Of a stretch of 64,000 bases of DNA, positions 55,125 to 64,000 are shown in pieces. The notes under the pieces are model-generated. The model was not told the DNA's origin and ran no database searches. It worked only from the letters and a program-made list of their open reading frames with translations. Position 1 is the stretch's first letter. Each line of letters opens with the position of its first letter. The DNA comes from Lucinisca nassula. Its lineage: Eukaryota > Mollusca > Bivalvia > Lucinida > Lucinidae. The position numbers were made by a program, and so were the translations under genes. The DNA lies in the NCBI GenBank assembly GCA_963580285.1, contig OY757026.1:80951817-81015816 (forward strand), read 5' to 3'.

Positions 55125-55180
55125 GGACCCAGATCAGACGCCGCAGTCTGCGGTGTCTGATCAGCGTCCTCACTGTTTGC
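55125..55180. repeat. CTGATCAG hairpin repeat
   Basis: 'gatcagacgccgcagtctgc' pairs with 'gcggtgtctgatcagcgtcc', then 'tcactgtttgc'. Another imperfect copy lies at 55490-55550. Confidence 0.7.
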
Positions 55181-55189
55181 TAAAACTAC

Positions 55190-55625
55190 TGGAATTTAAT
55201 GGTGAAACACGCAATCTGAGACCGATTTTAGCACCCTTTTCCTAACCTACAATTAAGAGTCATTCGATCCAGTTTTGATTCTTATTAGAAAGAATGGAAC
55301 CACCTCCAGGGGAGGCAACTCCTGCAAACGATTTTTGTCTCCCATGGTGAAAACATAAGAATCAAAGAACTGCGAGCACTGGTGGGTTGGTTGTCTCAGA
55401 GTGCAGGCTGGAAAACATTTCCCTGGATGAGTACTTAGAATGTTTAAATAGTTTAACCTTTATGTTCATGTATTGTTAGCAGGCAATGAAGACCCTGATC
55501 AAACGCCGCATTCTGTGGCGTCTGATCTGGTCTGTTCTTGGTTTACACTGTTTTTCTTGCACACCTGACAAGGAAATCCGTGATTTTACCCTGGGATAGA
55601 AATTTATGTTCTAACCCTGGTGTTC
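55190..55625. other. No gene; second CTGATCAG repeat
   Basis: 55490-55555 'gaccctgatcaaacgccgca' / 'tggcgtctgatctggtctgt'. Otherwise unremarkable. Confidence 0.4.
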
Positions 55626-55629
55626 CGAC

Positions 55630-55955
55630 CCCAAATCGAATATAATCGCGTGTTTGATAAATGCACTGGTTGATTACAACCGTATGTGCGGCGTCGTCAT
55701 GCGTGACGTCACTAAACATTCCTGTTGTGTCATCACAAAATGGCGGACGTCGGTAACCGAAGTGACTGCAGCATTAAAAATTCGCAATAGAAATGGAAGG
55801 TTTGCAAGAAAAAGAATCCAGTATGGGTGTGAGGATGGATAGAAAAATTTTGTCCCTCGGGATCACTGTTCGGCATCACTCGGCAAGCCTCGTGATGCCG
55901 GACAGTGTCCCTCGGAACGGATTTTTCCTTCCACCCCTCACACCCGTATAAGAAT
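55630..55955. mobile_element. Dispersed element with a long internal hairpin
   Basis: 'tccctcgggatcactgttcg' pairs with 'cggacagtgtccctcgga' around 'catcactcggcaagcctcgtg'. Flanks 'gggtgtgaggatggatagaa' and 'ttccacccctcacacccgta' are inverted, so the whole folds back. Related sequence near 5400-5640. Confidence 0.6.
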
Positions 55956-56209
55956 CTTATATTCAGACCCTACACATGAGTCCAGTCCAGATTCTATAAG
56001 TAACCCTCCTACGCAACACTCTGACGTCACAGAGATAAGAAAAGCGCCACATTTTTTCTATAAATATCCTTTACCTGGATTTCCGAAAAGTCAGTGATAG
56101 TTATGCAGACTTCAGCATTGAAAAGCCACTGCGCTTTATAAATCTAGGTCGATTGATATACAATTGGCCCAAAATTGCGCACACTATTTCGTGTTTGCCC
56201 ATATATGGA

Positions 56210-57300
56210 AGATAGATCCTTCCACTCGACACCTATGGCCAGACAAATTTTAGTGGGGGGGGGGTGATTTTTTGTTGTAAGTTTTAGGAAATATTTGCGT
56301 ATTATTAGCAAACAATGTGTAGATCCTGATCAGTCGCTGCGTTTTGCGGTGCCTGATCTGTGGCTGTCATGTTGGCCAGTGTCTCTATTAGAACACGGTA
56401 GGCATATTTAGTTTAAACGCTTTGCCCTCCATTAAACAGCTTTTAAAAGGGAAAAAAACATTTCGCTCTCAGAAACTTAGTTTAAAAAAAGAAGAAAAAA
56501 ATGCCTCCCTCTGTCATTTTAACTTGAGATGAATACAAACATACGTCATGTTCAACATGGTGACCAAATTACTCTTCTTAGGACCTACTGGGGTGGGGGG
56601 TGGGCTAATTCTTGATTTAAAGAAGTTACATTCCGTAGGACCAACCAACCCACCTGCAACCCCAATTAACCAAAAGGCTGCAAATCCATCTGTTAGAATT
56701 TCACCAACGAGTTGACCAATTCTTATCTTCTTAGGACCAACAAGAGGGCATGTTGCAAATTCTTATTGTAAGAATTTATCCTCCTTATGAACAACATTTG
56801 TGTGTTTTGGCTGGCGGTGGGGGCGGGGGTAAATTCTCTTTTTTTTTTGGAATTTGGAATTTAGAATTTACTACACCTGTAAACAACAGGGTGGTCATTC
56901 TTAAAGAATATACTCTCCTCCCCATTGGAAAACCAGGAGGGGGTGGGGGGGTAATTATCTCTTTAAGTATGACCAAAATTGGGGCTTATTCTTTTGAAGA
57001 TTTTACAAGGGGCCAATTCTCAATGAGGCGATTCTAACAAGTACATACACCTACTACACAGGTTTTCGCTTACTGAAGTCATAAAACAAAATTCCTTTAA
57101 TTTTCCGTTATCTGGAACTATGCGTATGCATTCATCATAAAAGACAGATTGTCTGTCTTAATATGCTATTATCAACCACTACTGATGGAAGCTTACCATG
57201 GCCAAGGTCCAGAAAAACTAGAAAAATGACTTCCAGTACCAGACCATTTGTATGTCAACGTGTATTTCAGTGCAAAGTCAAGTGCACTTAAAGCAAACAT
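56210..57300 (+). repeat. Duplicated segment, second copy
   Basis: Collinear with 46060-46215 plus 47005-47914, but without the MITE, SINE-E and hairpin that separate them there. Retains the G-rich runs (56585, 56815, 56940). Confidence 0.75.
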
Positions 57301-57335
57301 AGCACGAATACATACCATATCAAGTGACTCGATCG

Positions 57336-57614
57336 ATTAAAAAAACACGCCTATAAAAATATATTGCAAACTTTAGGGCCGAAAAAAAGAGAAAATTTTA
57401 AGATGAAAACTGCGATATTTTTCTTATTTCTGCTCAAAATACAGATTGTGGTTACTCGTTAGAACCGCCTCATAGAGCCGGTTCTAACGATTACCCGTAA
57501 TCTATATTTTAGAGCAGAATTAAGAAAAATAAGGTATACCCCTGTAAACCCCAGTTTTACCACATAAAAGTGGGGTTCAAGGAGTTGAAAACCATATAGG
57601 CGTGTTATCGTGAT
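57336..57614. mobile_element. Core-palindrome MITE, type A
   Basis: Ends 'aaaacacgcctataaaaata' and 'tataggcgtgttatcgtgatg'. The core has a mismatch ('gcctcatagagccggttc'). Confidence 0.8.
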
Positions 57615-57877
57615 GCGATTTCAGAAAAACAAGAAATATGAATTCCAGTATCAGTCCATTTATATGTCAAAATGTTTTTCAGTGCAAAGTGCCGGTGCAC
57701 TTCAAGCAAAAATAAAAGTATAAAGGATAGAACTTAGCCTAGCTACTAGTCTGATTAATAAAAGTCTGATCATTTTTTGGTATTTTTATTACATTTAAAA
57801 TTTATCACCTTGTGAATTATGGCAAGTCTATTTGGTAGCGTCTCCTAGCTTAGAATTATCGTTAAAAAGGACGGTTG

Positions 57878-58149
57878 CATTACGATAACAGACCCGTACG
57901 ACATTTTTATAAATCTTCAAAATGGCTACTTTTCTGATGAAAATCCCGGATGTTTTTTCTTATTTATACTGCAAACATAGATTGTGAGTGCTTGTTAGAA
58001 CCGCCTCAACGAGGCGGTTCTAACGAGTACCCACAACCTATGTCTTGGAGCAGAAATAAGGAAAATAATGTTTATACCGTAAACCCCAGTTCTGTCTATA
58101 TAAAGTGGGGTATATGGGGTACTCATTTCACGGACTTGTTTACGTGATG
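57878..58149. mobile_element. Core-palindrome MITE, type B, reference copy
   Basis: 'cattacgataacagacccgt' to 'cacggacttgtttacgtgatg'. Outer arm 'ttcaaaatggctacttttct', core 'agaaccgcctcaacgaggcg', hairpin 'gtaaaccccagttctgtcta'. Confidence 0.85.
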
Positions 58150-58150
58150 G

Positions 58151-58260
58151 TAACGAGCACCTACAGTCTATGTGTTCAACAGAAATAAGAAAAATATCAC
58201 AATTGTCATGCTTGCAGTCATAGAAGAATTGGCAGTGGAACACGGGTGTGTTTTCGTAAT
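58151..58260. mobile_element. Type-A MITE, right half, abutting
   Basis: 'taacgagcacctacagtcta' to 'acgggtgtgttttcgtaatg'. Begins within the core arm. Confidence 0.65.
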
Positions 58261-58280
58261 GTTCCAGAGAACAAATGTTC

Positions 58281-58568
58281 GCTCTAGCCCATTGGGACTT
58301 GGAAAAATAGTTTGGGCTGCATGGTGCTCCCACGTAGAGCTGAATCTGACCACACACGAGTAATGGTAAACCGCTTAGAAGGACTAAGCTTGCCCAGGCA
58401 AAGCGGTGTGCGTCACATCGTCCAATGCATATTAGCCTTCTGGTTTCATTGGTCGGGGGGACTTGAGATATCATTTAATCTCAATGTCGGGTAAAAGTCC
58501 CACAGAATTGGTAGCAACGTCTCCAAAATGACCTTAATAGTGTTGACGGGACGTTAAACCCAATGAAA
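58281..58568 (+). mobile_element. SINE-A
   Basis: 'tagcccattgggacttggaa' to 'gacgggacgttaaacccaat'. Complete body. Confidence 0.82.
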
Positions 58569-58684
58569 GCAGTGTGTCACATGGAGCGTTCTGCCCTCAG
58601 TACATTGAACAAGTCGTTCTTAAGGTTCCGCATCTTAAACCGCATCTTGTTCGCGTAACTGGTTCTTTAACCTTAGGAAGCATC

Positions 58685-58995
58685 GCCGGCCTCGGTAGCT
58701 CAGTCGGATGCGCGTCTGACTGGTGATCTAGCGGACGCGGTTTCGATACCCGCTGGGGTCGGCAACAGTCTTCTGTGGATATTGATCATGAAGTCTTTTC
58801 TACGGTCATTCTCTCCCTTCCGCTGATTCAAGAAGGGCAGTTGTCAGTTTCTGGCGAAAGAATGTGCACTGTACTGGTTAACCGCTTACGTGTAAGCCTA
58901 GACAGGAAAAGTGTATAGATAAACTGATCGGCTCAAAAATGACCTAAAATAGTGTTGACTCGGCCGTTACAGTTAACTCCAATACAAATAAACAA
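58685..58995 (+). mobile_element. SINE-C, full length
   Basis: 'gccggcctcggtagctcagt' A box, 'cgcggtttcgatacc' B box (one change), body 'cagttgtcagtttctggcga', tail 'gactcggccgttacagttaa'. Confidence 0.85.
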
Positions 58996-59346
58996 ACTTC
59001 ATCTGAAACAGTGTCAATGTAAGTAATGTCTTTTATTCATGAGAAGTATATATTAGCACTTCTGTTTTTTATCTCTGTCTGGACAATACGCATAACAAAA
59101 CAAGCAATAACAAAGCCATCGATCCATCTCCTGAAGTTTCAAACCTTTACTGTCTCGGCACGTTCTTCTCTTTCTTTCTATCATTCTTTTTTTCTTTTAC
59201 TTACTTACTTACTTTCTTTCTTTCTTTCTTTCTGACCTGTCTATCTTCCTTGTATAATACCACAGTCCAGTTTTTTCAAACATAATGATGTCATTATTTA
59301 ATATGTCCTTAAAATGTTGATCATTTAATACTGCAAATATGTCAAC
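58996..59346. other. No gene; CTTT-rich microsatellite
   Basis: (CTTT)n and (CTTA)n around 59195-59235. The frame at 59026-59235 ends in it and is unconvincing. Confidence 0.5.
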
Positions 59347-59612
59347 CATTACGATAACACAGCCGTGAAACATACTGCTTTTTTTCACATCTCCAAAATG
59401 GCTAATTTACTTATAAAAATCAATGATATTTTTCTTATTTATACTGTAAACTTAGGTTGTCGGTGCTCGTTAGAACCACCTCAATGAGGCGGTTCTAACG
59501 AGTAACCACAACCTATGTCTTGGAGCAGAGATAAGGAAAATCATGTATACCCCAGTAAACCCCAGTTTTCTCTATTGGGAGGTATTCATTTCACGGACTT
59601 GTTCCCGTGATG
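59347..59612. mobile_element. Core-palindrome MITE, type B
   Basis: 'cattacgataacacagccgt' to 'cacggacttgttcccgtgatg'. Core 'agaaccacctcaatgaggcg'. The right hairpin is shortened. Confidence 0.8.
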
Positions 59613-59669
59613 CATTTTTGCTAAAAGATATGTGTAGCGTTTGCATTTCAAAAAAACTACTCATATTTT

Positions 59670-60154
59670 CATCACGTTAACAAGTTTATGCAATAAACCC
59701 CATCTCTTAACCCCACTTTATATATAGAGAGAACCGGGGTTTTCAAGGGTACACATTATTTTCCTTAGTTTTGCTCTAACACACAGATTCTAGGTACTCA
59801 TAAAAACCGCCTCAGTGAACACACCACGTTAAAAAGTCTGTGAAATGAACACCCCTCTACACCCAACTTTATATCGAGAAATATGGGATTTACAGGGGGT
59901 AAACATTATTTTACTTTTTTCTGCTCCAAGGCAAAGGTTGTGGGTACTCGTTAGAACCGCCTCAAAGAGGCGGTTCTAGCGAGCACCTTTTGGGGCGGTT
60001 CTAACGAGCACCACATCAAAAGGCGGTTCTAACGAGCACCCAAAGCCTATGTCTGTAGTATAAATAAGAAAAATAGCAGAAATTTCCATCCGAAAAGTTG
60101 CCTTTTTTGAGGAATGAAAGTATGCACTATATCATAAGGATGTAGTATCGTGAT
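59670..60154. mobile_element. Two tandem type-B MITEs, second with triplicated arm
   Basis: First (59670-59818) breaks at the core. Second (59819-60154) has 'gaggcggttctagcgagcac', 'ggggcggttctaacgagcac' and 'aaggcggttctaacgagcac' in succession (about 59970-60040): the right core arm repeated three times. Confidence 0.75.
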
Positions 60155-60297
60155 GGGTTCTAACAACACCATCACTGTGTATGTGGACAAGGTATAAGAA
60201 AAGAAAATACTTGTTTAAAAATAAGAAAGACTACATGTTACCTCTCGGGTGTGTTCCTAGTATCATACTGTGATGCAAAAACTATTGTACCTGTCAT

Positions 60298-60562
60298 CAT
60301 CATGAAAACACCCCTATATGCGTCTGACCCCTTGAATCCCACTTTTATATAGAAAAACTGGGGTTTACAGGGGTTAGCCTTATTTTTCTTGTTTCTGATC
60401 TATAATATTGATTGTGGGTACTCGTTAGAACTACCTCGATGAGGTGGTCCTAACGTGTTCCATCAATCTATATTTTGAGCAGAAATAAGAAACAAATCAC
60501 GATTTTTCCTCTTAAAATTGGTAAAATTTACAATGTATTTATATAGGCGTGTTGACGCAATG
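60298..60562. mobile_element. Core-palindrome MITE, type A, diverged
   Basis: 'catgaaaacacccctatatg' to 'ataggcgtgttgacgcaatg'. Core arms diverged ('agaactacctcgatgaggtg') but compensating, so the stem is kept. Confidence 0.75.
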
Positions 60563-60614
60563 TCTTGACCACTAACAAGCTAATACTTTGTTCAACTCCA
60601 GTGAGACACCCTAT

Positions 60615-60831
60615 CATCTGGTAAAAAGATCTGTGAAATGAAGAGCCCTCTGGACCCCTCTTTACATACAGAAAATTTGGGCATACATGGGCCGCCTCGT
60701 TGAGGCGGTTCTAACGAGCACTTACAATCTATGTTTCCATGAGAAATAAAAACAAAAATTTTCATTTAAAAAATGTACGTTCTAGAGATACGATAGATGC
60801 TATTTCAGCGCATAGGTGTGTTACCGTAATG
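60615..60831. mobile_element. Type-B MITE, left core arm lost
   Basis: 'ctggtaaaaagatctgtgaa' to 'ataggtgtgttaccgtaatg'. 'gggccgcctcgttgaggcgg' keeps only the innermost core. Confidence 0.7.
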
Positions 60832-61416
60832 GCCTTGAACGCTAATATAACCGTGACGTCGATACCCAACATATACTTGTTTTCGGCGCTAAGAAACAGG
60901 AGAAATAATTGTGACGTTGCTGACGTAAATATTTAGAAGACTGGGGAGGGTCCAAGATCCGTTAAACAAATCAATATGATTAGCTTCAGTTATTGAAATT
61001 AAAATACCGGAAAGCTCTGAAAAGGCGCATGGAAAGATGTGCATGCAGTGTAATCATAATTTTGCATAGGCCACATAAGCATTACCTCATAACTATTTTG
61101 CTGGTTCAGATAATATTTTGTGGTGATGTCAAAGTCGTTCTCAATTGTTAACCTAATTCATCAACATACCCTCTCACTCTGTCCGAACACAAGGGGTAAC
61201 GTATTTAACAACATACTATAACCAAAAGCCCCACACATTAGTATTAGTTGCAAGAAAAAAAAGAGATATGCTCTAGAACTGTTTGGCTTTCAAACGGTAA
61301 AGGATGAAGTAGTAAAGAGAGATATAGTTGAGGGGTGTGTGTGTGTGGGGGGGGGGGGTAGGGAGCAAACATCCTACTGGCTCTTAGCCTTATCGTACAA
61401 ACAATAATAAACTTAC
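60832..61416. other. Low-copy DNA, possible intron start
   Basis: No repeat family of this window is recognised. A GT/G run is at 61337-61361. If the exon at 61417 is real, this is the first intron on the minus strand. Confidence 0.4.
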
Positions 61417-61611
61417 CTTTGGCGGTTTCTGTGACCTTGACCCCGATGTAGACCTCTTCCTACCTCGTCTTTTACCACTACCTGTTTTAGACACAGTTCC
61501 GCCCTCACTCACAGTGTCAAAATTTATATTGTTTCTGTTTCTGTCATTGCTGTTGCTTCGCCGAGGCGTTCTAGGGTCAGCGTTGTTGTTTCTTCCTTGA
61601 TTATTATCCAT
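61417..61611 (-). CDS. Putative host exon (5' coding exon), 65 codons
   Basis: ATG at 61609-61611 in good context (gactATGG). 65 codons run in phase 0 to CCGCCAAAG|GTAAGT, a consensus splice donor (intron begins 61416). The product is basic and disordered: Asn-rich 'MDNNQGRNNNADPRTPRRSN', then 'GKRRGRKRSTSGSRSQKPPK', which resembles an AT-hook or nuclear-localisation stretch. Another in-frame Met lies two codons upstream. I cannot name the gene, and no downstream exon is evident within the repeat-rich DNA to its left. Confidence 0.5.
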
Positions 61612-61970
61612 AGTCATAAAACTATATGCAATGGCCGTAGACATTCTAGTAGTAATTATCCAAAGTCTATATACTAAATATGGTACATGCATTTCGCATC
61701 ATTTATGGCACATTTGTTTTTTCTCTGTACGGTTCAAAGACTTATGCATAGTTCAGAATGAAGACACTTGTTCCAAAGAAACACATTACTTGAAGAAAAA
61801 ACAAATGATAAAGCATTGGCACCGTTCAACTTATCTGAATGATTCCATATGTAACACAAATATTTTCCATCCAGAACAAAACTGCAAATTAAGGAGAATC
61901 TATATACATTCCGAAAATCATGGAAGATAACTCTTGCAAAAAACTGTTTAATTACCGTATCAATCGGGGG
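61612..61970. other. No repeat or gene recognised
   Basis: Would be the promoter/5' UTR of the putative exon. Short frames on both strands lack recognisable content. Confidence 0.35.
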
Positions 61971-62030
61971 ACTACTCTTAACGGAAAGCATTTGCTCCAC
62001 AGGAGCAAATGCTTTTCGTTAAAAGTAGTT
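61971..62030. repeat. 60-bp hairpin at the head of a tandem array
   Basis: 'actactcttaacggaaagca' + 'tttgctcc' pairs with 'ggagcaaatgcttttcgtta' + 'aaagtagt' (2 mismatches in 28). Confidence 0.8.
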
Positions 62031-62400
62031 CTCCATTTTGGAAAAATGAACGAAAACCACAAAATCCTTTCCATGAAAGGTAGTTCCCATTTCGGAAGTG
62101 GCACAGTTTACAGGGAAACGAACGAAACTCCCAAAAAATGTTTTCCATTAAAAGTAGTTCCCCTTTCGGAAGTGGTACGATTTACAGGGAAACGAACGAA
62201 AATTTAAAAAAATACTTTTCAGATTAAAAAGTAGTTCCCAATTTGGAAGTAGCACTGTTTACAGACAAACGGACGAAAATTGCAAAAATGCTTTCCGTTA
62301 AAAATAGTTCCCATTTCGGAAGTGAAACGAAAAAAAAATAAAGAAAAAATCCATTTAAATTCGTTCACATTTCGGAAGTGGCGCGGTTTACAGGACGACA
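62018..62400 (+). repeat. ~58-77 bp tandem repeat
   Basis: Six units with 'gtagttcccatttcggaagt' then 'ggtttacagggaaacgaacg' and 'aaatgctttccgttaaaa'. The hairpin arm at 61971-62030 is made from the same unit. Confidence 0.8.
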
Positions 62401-63620
62401 GAACGACAAACCACGAAAATTGTCTCCCTTGAATAATCATGGCGGAATTCTTGGATAAATCTCCGACATGTATCCGATCGCCTTAAAACGTGGTATAAAA
62501 ATACAAAAGTAAATCGACCATGTAATTCTGTATAATTACATAGCAAATATAAGCCTCTTCGTAGTATAATTATCCCTACTTTTATTACTTCGGAAAATAG
62601 CGTATCATTTGTGAACATTCGAACAGAAATATTCTTCTCCGTTGACCGCCTGTAGCTCTGGCAAATAGTTTCTGGCATTTGCCAAGAATACCAATCAGTG
62701 ATATTATCGTCTTAATTCTTGTCTCTCTCTTTCTCCTTCTGTCGCAAACTAATACGGATTTTACCGCAAATGTCCCAATCAAAGCACTGAGAGAGCCAGC
62801 GAGTCGACACTTGGTTCAAAACGGGAACTCGAACTATTTCGTTTAACCCTTTTTGTACCACCTGGATTCTTCCTTCTTTTATATAGCAGGAGTAGTTTCG
62901 AAATTTTGGGGTGTCAGGTTGTGTTTTCTTCATGATTTATTCGGAAAATGGCTTAACTTTTTGCAAACAGTGTAGGCCCTGATCAGACGCCGCACATCCG
63001 CAACTATTATTGACATTTATACCTTTGGCGCAAAGGATTAAGCCTTTTACTGTGCGCTGACCTTCTCGGCTTACCTGTACAGAATCTCTTGTTGGAAATA
63101 GCAGGCGCTTTAATGGAAAACAATTTTTAAACAAATATAACTTTTTTATTTTACAATTTGACAAATATGTTCCGATTTAATCTAATTGTCCGTTTAAATT
63201 CCTTTAAAACGATATCAAATAAGTGGAACTTTTATTTAATTAGCTGCCGGCATTTTTATTTTCAAATTTATAACCTTTAATCCTTACTTGAATCATACAA
63301 AACTGTGGAAAAACAACGACAGTACCCTACTTTAACGGCTAAAATTTACACTTTTTGTTAATATTATAAAAAAGAGCCCGTATCAGACGCAATGTGTTTA
63401 CAATATTGTGCATTTTGATAGCAATTATAATATTTCAGGATAATATTTAATAACGGCATTTTGCGATTAAATTTGGAGCTTATTCAGAAAAAAGCTTTAT
63501 CGTCTACACACGCGTGTAATCCCAAAGCGGGTCATTTTCAATTGACTGTAAAATCAACACATCTTCGCCTCGGCATCTCCTTGGAATGTAAATCAATCTA
63601 AGAATGCGGTGTCTGATCTG
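62401..63620. other. Low-copy DNA, no gene assigned
   Basis: The minus frame 62712-62933 (73 codons) has balanced composition and no repeat content, but nothing recognisable. 62955-63000 is a CTGATCAG-type half motif ('gtaggccctgatcagacgcc'). Another lies near 63375 and 63605. Confidence 0.4.
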
Positions 63621-63624
63621 CATC

Positions 63625-63666
<42 letters not shown>
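63625..63666. repeat. (TTTA)n microsatellite
   Basis: About ten TTTA units. Confidence 0.95.
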
Positions 63667-63667
<1 letters not shown>

Positions 63668-63805
63668 CGTAGTATTTTTTAGTTCCACGACCTGATTAGA
63701 TTTTTGCACATTCTTTATACTTACTACGCAAATTTAAATAAACATTGCTAGTAATAAGATTTATGATTACATTTGTTTGTTTTTTGTGTTTGTGTGATTA
63801 CAGCT

Positions 63806-63844
63806 GAAAGAAAGAAAGAACGATAGAAAGAAAGAAAGAAAGAA
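63806..63844. repeat. (GAAA)n microsatellite
   Basis: GAAA units interrupted once by 'cgat'. Confidence 0.9.
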
Positions 63845-64000
63845 GCCCGTGTGAATTCGTCACTAAATTTCTACAAAGTTAAAAATTTACCTTTGTTATA
63901 ATTTATATCTTATTCCCATTACTCAGATACAGGCTAACCTGACATTTTGTTGTTCGCACATTGTTTTGCTGGAATACCAGAGGAATGTTTGTGAATTCAG

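Noticed and set aside
55654..55842. 62-codon frame with 'MRDVTKHSC' as a host exon
   Set aside because: Lies in a foldback dispersed element (55630-55955) and has no splice or domain support.

Overview
This window looks like intergenic or intronic nuclear DNA from a mollusc, most likely a bivalve. The organism is inferred, not proven. Evidence: tRNA-headed SINEs with split A/B boxes, LINE and mariner remnants, long dinucleotide and tetranucleotide microsatellites, an intron-style splice donor, and no bacterial operon structure. The repeat families, including a SINE ending in CGTTAAACC and tandem arrays followed by 'gacagacagacgg' tracts, are of a kind I associate with clam genomes. Almost every long open frame is a by-product of a repeat. 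Only about five coding regions deserve to be called genes.

The main object is a complete 6,414-bp mobile element at 48026-54439. It has long terminal inverted repeats beginning AGTAGTA and is flanked by an exact 6-bp duplication, TCTAAG. It sits inside a SINE whose two halves rejoin perfectly across it. These are Maverick/Polinton hallmarks. The interior carries, all on the minus strand, a small zinc-finger ORF, two single-pass membrane ORFs and an intact 440-residue packaging-type ATPase (Walker A GPSMSGKS, Walker B VVLDDLMD) with its own N-terminal zinc finger. No integrase, polymerase, protease or capsid gene is visible, so it looks like a reduced, non-autonomous or satellite form.

Layout. 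1-10 kb: MITEs, hairpin repeats, a ~160-bp tandem array split by a SINE, and a LINE 3' end. 10.5-13.9 kb: a retroelement remnant flanked by 171-bp direct repeats and carrying a 2.3-kb Helitron-like insertion with ten ~145-bp internal repeats. 14.2-14.9 kb: a foldback element made of ~28 copies of a 21-bp quasi-palindrome. 15-34 kb: dense SINEs (six families), MITEs and LINE fragments. 34.7-36.6 kb: a broken mariner transposase interrupted by the same retroelement family as at 10.5 kb. 37-48 kb: more arrays, nested MITEs and microsatellites. 48-54.4 kb: the Polinton-like element, flanked by partly duplicated sequence (46-48 kb and 56.2-57.3 kb). 54.5-61 kb: a MITE cluster. 61.4-64 kb: mostly low-copy DNA with one good candidate host exon (61417-61611, minus) ending in a consensus splice donor.

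Over 25 elements share one central palindrome (arms ending GGTACTCGTTAGAACCGCCT) even though their termini fall into at least three unrelated types. Boundaries of repeats are read by eye, and are exact only where I cite a target duplication or an empty-site comparison.
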